From Trema orientale (taxonomy: Eukaryota; Streptophyta; Magnoliopsida; Rosales; Cannabaceae), in assembly GCA_002914845.1 (NCBI GenBank), contig JXTC01000076.1, positions 857,070 to 921,069 on the forward strand: a stretch of DNA of 64,000 nt. Direction: 5' to 3'. The notes below the pieces were generated by a model that worked only from the letters and a program-made list of their open reading frames with translations, had not been told where the DNA came from and made no database searches. Both the position numbers and the translations under genes were made by a program. Shown here piece by piece: positions 11,280 to 24,055 of the stretch. Within the stretch, counting starts at the first letter, position 1. Every line of letters starts with the position of its first letter.

Positions 11280-14200
11280 ATTAACAAAGATTAGCACATA
11301 CTAAATTTTAGCGTGTGTTAAACTTTACAATATTGTCATTAAATCATGTGTATAATTCTAACTTAGCATGTATTAGAATATAAAATGTTTCCATTATAGC
11401 ATGTGTTAAATTTTCTTATTTTTTTTATCATTTTAAATTTTTTTACATATTTTACAATATGGTCAAATTTTTATCATTAACTTTTATTTACAATTTTATT
11501 CTGCATTGAATTTTGTAATTTAAGTTCTTATTTACTATTTTGCTACGTATAATTTTCATAAAACAAAGAAAATGGAAGAACCATAAGTGAGAGAAAAGAG
11601 TGAAAAAAACATTCACATATGATAGGTTAAGCGGAGTTTTTACAATTAATAATTGAGATCATTGTAAAATAATTGGAGTTCATCATAGAAAGAGATGTTA
11701 TATATATGGGTGAGTTTTCAATGGATATTTTTATTTTTGCTTCATGAATGGGTAAGTTTGACTAATTTGGAAATAAATATACAATAACAAGTCATCTCAT
11801 TAAATATATTAATTTCTAATTCTTTTTTATTTATTTCTTTTTTGAAAATTTAATTTAAAGTTTAATTTTTAATTACCTTTAATTTAAAACTATATGTAAT
11901 TGTATCTTCAATATTTCATAATTTTTTTTTATTGTACGAAAGGTAAAATCCAGTGTAACATAATTTCATATTATGAATAAGTTGTTTTTTAAAAAAATAC
12001 AAAATGAATAAAGCAACTACATTGAAAGAAAATTTGTTTAAAAAAAAATTATGCGTGAAACAGCTTAAAATTTGTACGTCTTTTGTTGTTTTTTTTTTCC
12101 CAATGAATAAGATAACTGAGAGTGATTTGAGATTATTAAGTCTTTTTTATTAGTTTCATTTTCTTATGAAAAAAAGAAAATAAAAAAAATGACCAACTCA
12201 TCGGGTTACCCATCTTTTTTATTTTAAATAACTTTCTATATTTATATATGTATTAATTATAATAATTTTTTTAGTAAATCTACAAATATTATTTTAGCCA
12301 TTAGATTTCATTAGATTAAAATCTAATGGCCTAAATTAGAGTTCCTATCCATGGAGCAAAAACAAAAATCTCCATTGAAACATCACTTTATATATATATA
12401 TACACGTACATATTATTTAAATATAAAACAGCATTACAATGTTTTTAGCAAGCATATATGTATTAGAGCAAAAATATAAAATATATAGATGTGCTATATT
12501 TAATATAGCATGCTACACACTATGTTAGTATGAATATGTGGGAGATAATCTTAGAGTAATGTTTTTTTTTTTTTCGAAGTCCAAATTTTTTACGTGTCGT
12601 TACTATATGACACTGACTAAGCAAAATAGGTTTTAATTTTCATATTTAAAAAAGAAAAAAAAAAAGCAAAATAAGGGTTTTCCATAGGTCACTATCAATT
12701 TAAATTGCAAGGCTCTCATGCAAAGAGGGGAAGCTTTGTTGGTTTCCTACTTTCCTTTATGTTTCCCTGCCAACTAGCTAGGAAGTAATTAGCTGGCAGA
12801 CAACTTGGCTCCAAGATAAACAAATTTCGACCCTTTTTCTACACGAAATAACTTGATCATTATATATGGTGAACTGGAAATTGCCAAGCATTCCTTGTCA
12901 AAAACGGACCTAGAAATATATTATTTAATATGCTCAAAAATATAGATCTCATTTTCAAATAGATCTTAAAGTATAATTGTATCACAAGTGGAAAAAAAAA
13001 AATCTCTATTATATGAAAAAAGAAATCATATCTTATTGCTTAAAAACTTATGGGATATAGAGATTTGATATAAGCATGACCTAGATTACGATTTACGATT
13101 ATTTTGGATCAGGGTAAGTGTAGCAACCAGAACTAACCATATTCTATACCACGCAAATTACTCATTATCATGCTTTTATAATACAATTTTTTGTTTTGAA
13201 ATGTTTTACAATACCTAATTAATTAATTGCTCGTATAATTTACCAGATATGTAAAATTAAAATAAGGTTTTAGAATACTAGAAGTATATGTTCTTCGTAT
13301 ATACATGACCTTAGTCGTAGGAATTCTAGAGTGGGTTTAAGAACAGACAGTTGCACTTTTTCTAATGCTTTTCGTTTAAGCATTTTGGCTTAAAAAATTT
13401 CGTTTAGGTCGGTCGATTGAGGCTTATGGTAAGTTGGATGATGGGCTTATAAGATTGTGCATGGATATAATACATCACCCAACATAAAGTCTCATTGGTG
13501 GGGCCGATCAATAATCTGAAGTTGAATTACTCGTTGTGATCATCATCAGCTTGTGATTAAATAACGATAATGTAACATATTGTTGATTATTACAACGATA
13601 ACCCCGACTTACAAGTGATAAAATCTAGAGCTAATTTTATCTATGACTCACGAACTATACAAGTATACATGGAGAGATCAGATCTGTTGTCTCATATAGA
13701 ATATAATTACTAAACAATGCTAAATTGTATAATTTCTAGTAGATGAGACAGTAATTAGGACATGAAAATGATACAACAAATCTCTTCATCACTTTTATTA
13801 AATTACGCCGCAATGAGAAAAATAAATAAGATAAGTGCGTATTATCTTTTGTCTATTTATTTAAATATTTACTTGCACAATTATAAGAAATAACTTTAAA
13901 AATTGGGGAAGAGAAATACATTCTTTGATTGTTTTTTTTTTCCGGGGTATTAAATCTTGCCATTGCTTTCTAGAACTTTTTCTTCACGATTGTTTTCAGT
14001 ACGGTTTCATAGACGAGCACATAATCTCTTATTTTCCTCTTTGAACTTGAAATTGTATCATATAACTTCTCAACTTTTGTCTTCTCTTCAAAAAATTCAA
14101 ATTCCCCTTAACTCAATAGTTTGATTGATGTATTAGAGAATATCTTAAATGTGTTTTTAAATTTTGATTTTTAATATTACTAAAATTTCCATTTTATCTC

Positions 14201-15604
14201 AAGTAATAAATTTAATTCGAACTTAACAGAAGGAGAATATTGAAAAAAAAAAAAAGCAAAACAAAATTTGAGGAGTTATATATGTATTTCAAATTCTGAA
14301 ATTTAAAGGGAAAATAAAGATATGGTATATGATTTTTGATAATGGATATATACCGATAGTAGGATTACATTTAGAACATGTATAGATTATTACGAATTAC
14401 AACAATAAAAAAATAAACCTAAAATGGAAGAGGCATAATAACTAATGGTTCAAGCCCAGGAAAAAAAAAATTAAAGAAAGTTTACACTAATTGCAAGAGA
14501 TTTTTCTTCGTAGCAAAGTCATTTTCTCTTGAAAGACCCGTCTAAAATTTTCCCAAAAGAAATAATTATTAAGAAAAACAACATTATCTTATCCTCGTTT
14601 ATGTTCAGCAGTTCCTCAAGATCGGACGGATTAAATTATCGTCTAAATACATCGGACGGTCCATATCGTTGTGTGCGATATTCCGAAACATTCGACTACG
14701 TCATGGTTTGTGAGCAAAGAAACAGAAGAGAGTGTGGATAAACTTATAACTGTTGGTTGAATCAGAAATAAATAAAAATCTAAAAAATAATAAAAAAATA
14801 TACATCGAAAGTGGCAAATTACGTAAATATGTTGATGCCCAGGTGTCAATTTTCTACAGCTCCCAACTTACTTACTGACTTGACTTCTTTAAAGTCCAGG
14901 CGAGTAATTCACGCTCTGCCCAAAGAGCGTGCTGTCCACGCCTCGCGCGTTTCACGTTTTTGCTGGCGATTTTTGTTTTGTTTTATCCTTTCCTTTTCTC
15001 ATTTTGTTTTTTTGCCCACTTTAATTCGAAAAGCTCAAACTTTGCCTTATTCTGACAGTGGAGATTATATTAAATTCATTAATTGTTCACGACCAAAAAT
15101 AAGTCGTGTAGATAACATATGATTAAATTTGACATATTTAAAAAAAATAATTGCTTCAAAAAAAAATTAAAACAAAAAATGCGAGTCAAAGACCCAAAAT
15201 AAACTTTAATTAGATAACATTTACTTGGAATATCTTTTCGTAAGGGGAAAAAAACCATAATATATATATATATTGTTTGGTAAATCTTTGGGTTATATTT
15301 CAGTTTTCTTTTTCTTTTTTTTTTTAAGACAAAAAATGGTAGTATCAAATGTGTTTAAGATCATCACTCTTATGGCGCTCGATCTTACAAACTATAATAA
15401 GGCTTATAAGATTTATTTCTACGAATGACTAAGATGAATATAGATTTTCTATTTACTTTATTATTATTTTTGACACATCATTTAATTAGAGTAAGTAGAA
15501 ATTAAATACTAATCAATATATATTTTTTTTTTTTAAAAAGTGGGGCTTAACTAATGACCACCACTTACTACAAATTAAAAGAAAATGACACACACACATA
15601 CGAG
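11280..15604. other. AT-rich intergenic region
   Basis: No gene is supported. Open frames at 14529-15348 lack any domain signature, overlap one another on both strands and are of low complexity. A short perfect stem with ATTAGATTTCATT-like arms lies at about 12295-12335. No RNA gene was recognised. Confidence 0.55.
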
Positions 15605-15697
15605 TAATGCTATAGACACACATTGACATAATATGTATTTTAAATTTAATACATATACCATGCTAATGTATGTGAGTTTTGTGTGTCCTTAGCATTA
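15605..15697. mobile_element. Small palindromic MITE
   Basis: A 93-bp near-palindrome. The left arm TAATGCTATAGACACACA faces the right arm TGTGTGTCCTTAGCATTA, and the centre contains TACATATACC-type self-complementary sequence. No second copy was found in the window. Confidence 0.5.
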
Positions 15698-15761
15698 TTT
15701 ATATTTTTTAATTAATTTTTATTTTAAAGGTCACTATTAAAATCTAATTAGATGGACAAAT

Positions 15762-16799
15762 TGTTAGAAAATAGGTTAAGAAAATAATCTGGGTTTAGCT
15801 TAGACTTAGAAGCCCAAGTGAATTATAAAGACAAAATATGTTATAAAACTCATTTTCACGAATTATTTTGAAGCTAAAAATTGAGTGGGACCCGTATCTT
15901 GTTGATGGAAGGTCAATATGAATACTTTTTTTCCTCCGCGAGGATATCGATTTCGTATATTCATACGCTCAAAATGGTGCATAGATGAATGAGAAATTGT
16001 TGCTTAAAAGTGCACCATTGGAATTAGAAAAAGGAAAGGAAAAACAAAAAGTCTCACATTGGTGGGACAAGCTTGTTCCTAGTAGTTTATATAGAGCTAT
16101 ATTTTGTAATGGTGGTAAGAATAACTACTACAGATGTTTTCTCGGGCGCGCGCAGAGGGTGCAAATCATCGGGCTTGGGCTTGGGCTTGAATTTGTATGG
16201 ACTCGTGTGTGCCCGCACATAGTTTAATGGCTGGCTAGATTAATGCTACGCGTTTTTGGCTTTGTAACTCCAATGAGGAGTTTGTAGAAATCTGTCAAGC
16301 ATGGTGTGTAACCTCCACACACCAAATGGCTATAAAATGAGAGTTTCCCATCTTCATTCCACGCACCAAATCAAAAGCATTTCTTTTTGCTCAATTTTGC
16401 GAGTGTTCTTGTGTTCTTAGGTCTATCAGCTAAAGTTCTTCGAGTGTTTAGGAATTTCAAGCTAAGGTTCATAGTGTATTGGAGTTCATAACAATCCAGT
16501 TCGTAGAGTGGAGGTGTTGGTGCTTCATCTGCTGCTCTTCGTCGTTGTGTCCTGAGAAACTGACGCTTACTTAAACCTCAAGCATTCTAGTGGAAGGAGC
16601 AAATCAGTTTTAAGGACACTGTGTAGTATACAGATCTCGGCGGTTAACAGTGTTTTGTTTTACACGATTTTCGAAGTGCTACTGAAATATCGTTGAAGTT
16701 TAGAGCAAACTTTTGATAATTTTATATTTATTTTAAAGTTTATTATAATAAGTTTGTTATATTCGTTTATAACCTCTTGCATGTTATTATTTTCTTACA
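15762..16799 (+). mobile_element. Solo LTR, family L1, copy A (5-bp target duplication)
   Basis: The 1038-bp sequence starts TGTTAGAAAA and ends TTTTCTTACA, giving the inverted TG...CA termini of an LTR. It is flanked on both sides by CAAAT (15757-15761 and 16800-16804), a 5-bp target duplication. There is no primer binding site or internal region next to it, so it is a solo LTR left by recombination. A TATA-like CTATAAAATG lies at about 16330. It is homologous along most of its length to 47895-49187, including a shared GGCGCGCGC patch and TCCTCCGCGAGGA. The open frame at 15985-16227 lies wholly inside the LTR and is not a gene. Confidence 0.88.
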
Positions 16800-16804
16800 C
16801 AAAT

Positions 16805-18520
16805 AAAAAGATCAAAAAATTAGACAAATATGTGAGGGTGCAGAAAATCTCTGCTCAAACGTGGAAGCCGCCAACTACACCATACATATATATATTACTT
16901 GAGTAAGTTCAATAATATTTTCATATACTTATACATGTTTCAAATTTTAATAGGCATTTAGAATAGACTTACATTGAAGCTACCCAACAGAATTAAATTT
17001 CTCTTGAATCGATTTGTTAGTATTACATTAGTGTTTATATATATATTTTCTCTATGTAACATATTATCTTGATTTGTTTTTCTTTACTAGTTATAGAATA
17101 TTGTATTTACGGAAATGTTTTTTTTTTTTTTTGGCTAATCCCATTATCGTTAAGGCCATGGTTAGGAAAAAACAATAATCTGTATATGTAGGTTGGTGAT
17201 TTTTTTTTTCTTTTTTTAAACCGTAAAATTGCACCGCGTAAATCCCCTCTCTCTCTGTAGGACTCGCTGTATGTCTAATTATGAATCATATGGAGTGCAT
17301 ACGGTCAATTTTCCTTACAAGGTGAGACAGGTGTAAAATTGAAAATGTATTACTGAAACTAACCTTTTTTTTTAATATTAGTTTTATCCAACTTTAATTT
17401 AGATTTAATATATCGGAACACGTGTAATATTCCACCTGTTAGTTTCAGAGGGAAAAAAAAAGATTAAAAATGGCAATTTTTTTGCTGCTGCATGGATTTT
17501 GTCACTGATCAAGTGGTTGAACGGAAATGACTTAAATATGGCATAGAGGACAAAAGCATGCATTCTTTATAAAGTTTTTTACTTTATATTTTTATTTATT
17601 GAGTGTAGGTTACTGTTTCCACCTTGGGTAGTTAAGATGGGTTTTCATAAAACTTGTTTTAACACAAGTAAGAATTAATGAGATTTCATCGTACACATTA
17701 TTTGAATAGAAAGTAAACACGAGTAGATTAGCAAATGAGTAGAATTAAAATGATAACCAAACACAAGTAGATTAATAAATGTGCATAGTAAAAATTGGAT
17801 TGATGAATTTTCTGGTATATAAATATTATATGGACACTTTCTAAAAAAGAAAAAAAAATTATGAACCGTGATACTCCAAGGGATTTTGATAAAATCAAAA
17901 GACCATAAGATCTTCATCACTTAGTAATATATAGATATATATATTTTAAAAAATGAAACCAATAATTATTGGTGTAATCGGAATATTTTTTGTTATTAAA
18001 TTTTGTGGTGAAATTTATTGATCAAACCTATAATTTATATTAATTTGGGTAACTAATAAGACACGTGAACTTTTTAACTTTATTATTTTTTAAAATTTTT
18101 TCGAGTTCTAGTTCAATGAGTGTCGCTATAATATATTTCAATAAGCATAATTTTTTTCAAAAGAATCCTTTTTAAGTATGTATAACTTTAAATTTTATAT
18201 ATTCTACCACAATGAAAGTTTATGACATAATATTGTGTTCACAATTCCCTATGACAAACTTCCTCGTAATGCTAACAAAAATGCGTCAAATGCCTCAATG
18301 GTATGTATGAAACACCTTGGTCCATTTTTCCAAATTTCTAATTACCAAAAAAAAAAAAAAAAAATCTAAAGCCCTCCATAGTCGTTGTATTCTAAAACAT
18401 TGCAAGATTGTTACGTGTCAATGAGCACTCTTTTTCCTCCTCTTGTCCATTAACACGTAATCCATAAGATTAATTAACAAAAACATTAACAGGGAACAAA
18501 TCTCTATTTTCTCCGTTCAT
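16805..18520. other. AT-rich intergenic region upstream of the TCP gene
   Basis: No gene is recognised. The sequence contains poly-T, poly-A and TATA tracts. The open frame at 17675-17920 (-) has no family signature. Confidence 0.5.
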
Positions 18521-19191
18521 TTCACGAGAGAGAGAGAGAGAGAGTCGAATTGTCAAAAATAGTAAAAACAGTACGGAGAACGGAGTGGGGCCCAAACCCC
18601 TGACAGTTCAAATCCCTTTGCGGAAGACCGTGGGACCCACATCAGAAGCCGCAGAGGGAGGGAGAAAGAAGGACGGAAAGAAAGAAAGGAGAGCGCGTGG
18701 TGGAGAAACGCGAGCGGGTGGGGAGTGGGTGCGTGTTTGTAGGGGTGTATGCAAATGTATTATGTATATATGGTATATGAGAGTGTGAGCTGTGGGGGTG
18801 AGTACTGGGTCCCACCACCCATGTGCCCTCCTCCTGTCTCCACCAGCTCCTGCCGCTCAATGATTAGAGCTCTGTTCCCTCCCTCTCTCTCCTCTCCCCT
18901 CTCTCTCTCTCTCTCTCTCCTAACCCAAAAACCAAAACCCCAGAGAGACATACACAGACACATAATACACAACAGAAGAAAAACCCATCTCTCTCTCTCT
19001 CTCTTCTCTCTCCCTATACACCAGTCAATCAAGCTCAGCTGTAGCACCACCACCACCACCACCACTCATCAAATCTCTTCTCTCTCTTCTAAGGATTTTG
19101 AATTGAAGAGCAAGGGAAGTGAAGTGAAGAGACGGAAGAGTTGGTTTTATTTTGTTTTTGTAAAAAAGAGAAACATAATAAATAAAGAGAT
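18521..19191 (+). promoter_or_regulatory. Promoter and CT-rich 5' leader of the TCP7-like gene
   Basis: Base composition shifts here from AT-rich to mixed. Visible elements are a GA tract at about 18525-18544, a TATA-like TATGTATATATGG at about 18762, CT tracts at about 18880-18919 and 18990-19010, and a CCACCACCACCACC run near 19050. CT-rich stretches like these are common in plant core promoters and 5' leaders. The transcription start cannot be fixed. An upstream ATG near 18860 opens a frame that runs past the TCP start to 19243, which matters only if transcripts begin upstream of it. Confidence 0.55.
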
Positions 19192-20037
19192 ATGTCGAAT
19201 ACCGACGTCGGAGGGACTAACGGCGTCAGTAACGGAGCCCTGATCGACCCTAATCAGAGGCAGCAACAGCAACAACAGCAGCAGCAGCAGCAGACGGCGG
19301 TAACGGCGTCGGCGGGTAACGGAGCTCTGGCTGTCAAGAAGCCGCCGTCCAAGGATCGTCACAGCAAGGTCGACGGCCGGGGACGGCGCATCCGCATGCC
19401 GATCATCTGCGCCGCGCGCGTCTTCCAGCTCACGCGCGAGCTCGGCCACAAGTCGGACGGCCAGACCATCGAGTGGCTCCTCCGCCAGGCCGAGCCCTCC
19501 ATCATCGCCGCCACCGGGACCGGAACCACCCCGGCGAGCTTCTCCAGCGTCTCCCTCTCCGTCCGCGGCAGCGCCGGAGCCGGGCTCGGCGGCGTCTCGG
19601 CCTCGCTATCGACTTCCTCGGCCAATTCCGGCTCGCTCGACCACAAGCCCTTGCTGGGGCCCACGCCCTTCATCCTGGGGAAGCGCGTGCGGCGGGACGA
19701 CGGAAGTGGCGTCGGAAAGGACGGCCACGACGGCGGGAACGACGGCGTTTCGTTAGTCGGGGCCGCCATGGGGTCTATGGTGGGGTCCGGGACGACCGCG
19801 CCCGGAGGGTTCTGGGCCCCGCACTTCGGACAGGTGTGGAGCTTCGCAGCCGCGCCGCAGGAGATGGTGGCGCAGCCGGCGGTTTCGCAGCAGCAATCGT
19901 TGTTCGTTCAGCAGCAGACGATCGGCGAGGCCTCGGCGGCGAGAGTGGGAAATTACCTCCCGGGACATCTGAATTTGCTAGCTTCGTTATCGGGTGGGCC
20001 GGGCAGTTCGGGTCGGAGGGAAGACGATCCTCGCTAA
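19192..20037 (+). CDS. TCP7: Class I (PCF) TCP transcription factor, TCP7/TCP21 type
   Basis: A 281-residue intronless gene for a nuclear DNA-binding factor of the plant-specific TCP family. Class I members bind GTGGGNCC-type sites and act in cell proliferation, leaf and flower growth. The TCP domain spans about residues 52-106, with the basic region [17 protein letters not shown], helix [17 protein letters not shown], then [16 protein letters not shown]. The short basic region and the [11 protein letters not shown] extension mark class I. An 11-Gln run sits at residues 24-34. Farther on, [15 protein letters not shown] and FGQVWSFA blocks and a C-terminal [16 protein letters not shown]...REDDPR segment match the TCP7/TCP21 lineage from end to end. 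The ATG is in good context and preceded by in-frame stops. The coding region is much more GC-rich than its flanks, as is usual for this gene. TCP7 and TCP21 cannot be separated without a tree. Confidence 0.95.
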   Translation: MSNTDVGGTNGVSNGALIDPNQRQQQQQQQQQQQTAVTASAGNGALAVKKPPSKDRHSKVDGRGRRIRMPIICAARVFQLTRELGHKSDGQTIEWLLRQAEPSIIAATGTGTTPASFSSVSLSVRGSAGAGLGGVSASLSTSSANSGSLDHKPLLGPTPFILGKRVRRDDGSGVGKDGHDGGNDGVSLVGAAMGSMVGSGTTAPGGFWAPHFGQVWSFAAAPQEMVAQPAVSQQQSLFVQQQTIGEASAARVGNYLPGHLNLLASLSGGPGSSGRREDDPR

Positions 20038-23000
20038 TTCGGGTGTCTCCAAGGTCACTGGTCATGGCGGCAGTGGCGGTGGCGGTGTCTCTCGTATATA
20101 TAAATATGTGTATGCTTATATTGCTTTTCGTGTGCGGGGGTTTGAGACCGATTTTTTTTCTTTTCTTTCTTTTTTTTTTTCAGTGAATTTAGGAGGGTTA
20201 GAGTTGTTATTAGCTTTGGTTGGAGAAGAAGAAGAAAAAAAATTAGGGTTCGGTTGAAGAATTTGGGGAATTTAAGACATGTATGAATGAATTCAATTAG
20301 GGATTTAGGGTTCAAAATTGTTTATTAGGATTTTGCAGGCGTTTTGTTGTGAGGAGATGCAAGAGGGAGTTTAAAAGAATTAGGATTCTGATGGAGAGAG
20401 AGGTTTGTTTCATCATTGTAACTGGGAAGGTTTTTCCCCTTTGTATTTTTATTTTTCAATTTTTTCTAGTTTGTCTGGATTTTGAAAATTCCATGGGTTA
20501 AACAACACATTTGGGATTTTCATCAAATTCGAGCTGTGGAGAAATTAGCTCGCCATGGCAGGCTCTTTTGGTTGAGCAGTGGAGATTTTGCTTGACAACT
20601 GGGTCTTTTTAATGTTTGAAGCTGCTATTGTACTGTTTTGAAGATATGGTGTTTGTGGAAATGTCTCTTCCACAAATTGGTGTGCAAGCTATAGAAGCCA
20701 TATACCACATGTCGAAGAAATTGGAGTTTTTCACCTGTGGTTCTACTTAATTGGTTTGTGCTTAAGCAAAGTTCCAAAACCAAATCCAGATTTTGTTGCT
20801 GAATTCCCCTTCCCTGCAAATTTCAGTGGTGAAAGGAAAGCAGAATTGGCAGTTCATCGAGAAGATTGCTATTGCTTTCGACACGGTACCGGGTTGCTTC
20901 TCTCTATCTCTCTCTCTTTTCCGCTTTCATATGCTCTGTGGTGTTGCTCTAATTATATGAAAAGATGCTGGTGTGTGAAAGATAGGAAAAAAAGCTCTTG
21001 CTTCTCTCTGTAAGACCACTGTTTTTTGGGAAATTTGGTCCGTATTCCTTTAGCCATTCCTTAGATTTATCAGCGTGAAGAAAATAATGTGTTTCTTGTA
21101 TGTGAGTGGATTGTTTCTGGGTGCAATGTGGTGTGAATAAAAAAAACCCATCTGTTCTCTTTTTTTTTTTTTTTCCCGCCTAGTTCCTTATTGTTGCTGT
21201 CTCTCTCTCTCTCACATCCTCTTGCCATTTCCGTTTGCTAATTGTATATATGAACTTAGTTAATTCTGCAAGCCATTTGTTTGATCTGCAATGTTGACTA
21301 TTGTTGTGTAGAATTTTTGACAAAGGTTTTGATTGTGAATGTAATCTGAGTTCTCTGTGAGATGATGCAGATGCAGCTTATTGGGTTTTTCTTGAGAACG
21401 TTATTTTCTTGAGAACGTTATCATCTTTTGTGTTGAGAGTACGGATAATGTAGTTGGACTTGCATTGTGTCTTTATGAGGGTCTACGTTGTATTTATTGC
21501 ATTTTGAGATTTTAGGTTCGCTAACTTAGCATCTTTCATGAGCATAAAAGTTTTCCAAGTTAAGCCAAAGTATATCCGAGACTCAATGATAGTGAGTAAG
21601 AATTAGTAGTAAAACATACACTTTTTACACAACGGTCATTGACTAGGATTTACCCTGTAATTTGCAGGGTTGCTTTTGTTTTTTGTCTCGCTTGATCTAA
21701 TTGCTGACAGTCATTTTCTGCACTGTTCTACACACACACACACACACACAAAACTCTGTCTCTCTCCCCCTAAATATGTGTTAACTTTCATGTCAACTTC
21801 ATAGAATTACTAGACTTTCATGTCAACTTCATAGAATTACTAGAACTGGAAAGTTACTATACAAACACACATTCATTAACTTAACAAGAGAGACTGAAAA
21901 CTCCATCTTCTACTTGCTTTCTTGTATGCAATTTTGAACTATTTGGAAAAAGAGAGAACGTTGTATGATTGACTATATGGGTAAGTAAAATGGTCACCTG
22001 CTTTCAATTTGCACCCAAGTAAGAAGAGAACTGTGCTTTTTTCCCTTGAACCTATAATTTGTATAATTTCCTCTTTGATATACCCAAAAAGATGGTGAAT
22101 CTCATCCTATTTAGGGTGAATGCAGAGACTCGTAAGAGGGGCGGCGAAGAGTCGATTTTACATGCACATCTGTACTTTTTATTTTATTAAATTATTGCAG
22201 AAGAAAGGTCAGGGTTGGACCCAATAATTGAGGGGTCCACAAAATTAATTTCCATGGTGAAGAGTTAGGATGACTTATTGATTTTCTGGGGACCATATTG
22301 AGAGACTTGATTACGTTAGACAGGTTGAAACTCTGAATTTGGAAACGGATTCTTGAGCCCACTATTTCCTAGCAGGGGACCTCTTTATGTCATGGACCTG
22401 ACCCATTTATATGGGCCACTTGTTCAACCCAAGGTCTTTGTGGGCTCCGTCTGCCATGAAGTTACATCCGACCCAGGCTCCTATTGGGCGTGCTATATAC
22501 TACCCTTCTAGTTCATGGTGTACGGCTATTGGTTAATGTTAATGTTTTTTTTTATTTTTTATTTTTTTTGTTGGAACGGTAAGCTTGATTAGTAGGGTGG
22601 GGTAAGTAGGATCTCATAGACTATGTGTAAGCTAAAGTGTACTCAAGGTTTAGATCTATGAACCAATTATGAAGAGGAAAATCTACGGCTTGACTTTTGT
22701 AAGACTGATGGACGAAATGTCGTCAGAACAGTCTGGATATCGCTAGTTTGACTTCTGTTATAAGTCATTTGGTTCTACTATTAAAAGAAAGAAAGAAAAG
22801 AAAAAAGTCATTTGGTAGTATGAAAGAAATTTGAAGAAATTTACATGCAGGTAAGAAACTTAAGAAGCAGGGCCCTATTGTGGTACCGGTAATAACAAAC
22901 TGCAGGGAACGAAATATAATACGCGAAAAAAAAAATCAATTATAGAAGTAGTTTTGGCTAGAAAAAGAAAAAAAAGGATATGAAATGTCGATTATCCGCG

Positions 23001-23085
23001 AGGTTACCAACATAATTTTATTAAGTTATGTGAAATAAAATACGCCAGAAAATTGGATTCAAGAGGGGAAGAGAAAAAGGTTACG
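20038..23085. other. 3' region of TCP gene and intergenic DNA
   Basis: The first few hundred bases are probably the TCP 3' untranslated region; no poly(A) site is certain. A 33-bp direct repeat beginning ACTTTCATGTCAACTTCATA occurs twice in tandem at about 21785-21845. A CA tract lies at about 21730-21750 and CT tracts near 20897 and 21200. Open frames at 20625-21013 are not family members I recognise. Confidence 0.5.
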
Positions 23086-23157
23086 TGCCCCCATGCAGGA
23101 TCGAACTACAGACCTTCAGTTTACAAGACTGACGCTCTACCACTGAGCTATAGGGGC
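23086..23157 (-). tRNA. tRNA-Thr (anticodon TGT)
   Basis: Read on the minus strand the 72 bases fold as a full cloverleaf. The acceptor stem GCCCCTA pairs with TGGGGGC and A is the discriminator. The D arm is GCTC...GAGC, the anticodon stem TCAGT/ACTGA encloses loop CTTGTAA (anticodon TGT, reads ACA Thr), and the T arm TGTAG/CTGCA encloses TTCGATC. The internal promoters are intact: A box TAGCTCAGTGG and B box GTTCGATCC. A TTTTT terminator follows a few bases downstream. The sequence differs from the chloroplast trnT-UGU type, so it is a nuclear gene, not a plastid insertion. Confidence 0.95.
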
Positions 23158-23990
23158 TTCGGTATTGCCGATTATCAAGTAGCTTCTTAATAAAATTGTT
23201 TACAAAATAAAGGAATAAATTATTTTTCGGGTTACTATCATTTTTATACTATATATTTTGACATTTTTATCAATTATATCTTATATTTTGGTTATTATCT
23301 GTATTGACTTTTAGATTTAAAATATGTTACAAATTTATATACTGACACTAATTTAGAGCAATTAATTTACCAAGATACTATTTAAAAATTAAAAATAAAT
23401 TATATAAAAACTGATCTGAGAATAAGTTTATTAAATCATCTTGATAAATTAACTGTTCTAAATTGATGTCAGCGTATAAATTTATAATATATTTCAAATC
23501 TAAATATTAATATTGATAATAATCAAAACATAAATTACAAACTAAACAAAATATCAAAATATAAAATATAAAAATAATATTATTCCTTATTAAAAAGACA
23601 ATCGAAAAAATTACATTGCACCCACGACTTATAACAGATTTGGTATTTACATTGACATGCCTACAACAAGACTAATTTCAGTGACACCCTATTAAATTCT
23701 AAAGGTAACTCTCTTCTCTATCTATAGAAATTTACTAGAGAAAAAAATTTTCTTTTTGACCAATGCAATAATTTGCATTTAATAATGAACTATTTCTATT
23801 TGACATAGACATTAATTGATGGAATTAGAGATCTTCTATTTATTTTGTCATGAGAGCCAAAAGAACAGTTATTGTAATTTTTTGTTGGTTCAGAGATATT
23901 ACTGTAATTTTAACATAAATCAGGGATCTCAGTATATTTTTTCAATAACAAATAAAAAATAAAATAATAGTTCGATCGAGAGGAGGAGGA
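23158..23990. other. AT-rich spacer between tRNA and PFD5
   Basis: No gene seen. The last ~100 bases should hold the PFD5 promoter; from about 24008 to 24043 an AGAGAAG purine repeat forms most of its 5' leader. Confidence 0.5.
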
Positions 23991-23995
23991 GGAAA

Positions 23996-24010
23996 ATGGT
24001 CGAAGCTTGA
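23996..24010 (+). promoter_or_regulatory. Four-codon upstream ORF in the PFD5 leader
   Basis: ATG at 23996 opens a frame encoding M-V-E-A and then TGA, ending 45 bases before the PFD5 start. The context AAAATGG is strong (A at -3, G at +4). If the leader starts upstream of it, ribosomes would translate it and then need to reinitiate. The transcription start is unknown, so its inclusion in the mRNA is inferred. Confidence 0.4.
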
Positions 24011-24055
24011 AGAGAAGAGAAGAGAAGAGTAGAGAAGAGTTTGAAGAAGAAGAAA

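Noticed and set aside
14529-15348. Cluster of overlapping open frames of 68-103 codons on both strands
   Set aside because: No family signature and low complexity. The frames overlap on opposite strands with no splice context, so they look like chance frames.
15985-16227. 80-codon frame that looks gene-like
   Set aside because: It lies inside a solo LTR, and the homologous frame in the second LTR is disrupted.
19353-20186. Several long frames opposite or out of frame with TCP7 (for example 19473-20186 and 19359-19769)
   Set aside because: They arise from the high GC content of the TCP coding region. Only the 19192-20037 frame carries the TCP domain.
23086-23157. Possibility that the tRNA is a plastid-DNA insertion
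   Set aside because: The sequence differs from chloroplast trnT-UGU in the acceptor and anticodon stems and no flanking plastid sequence is seen.
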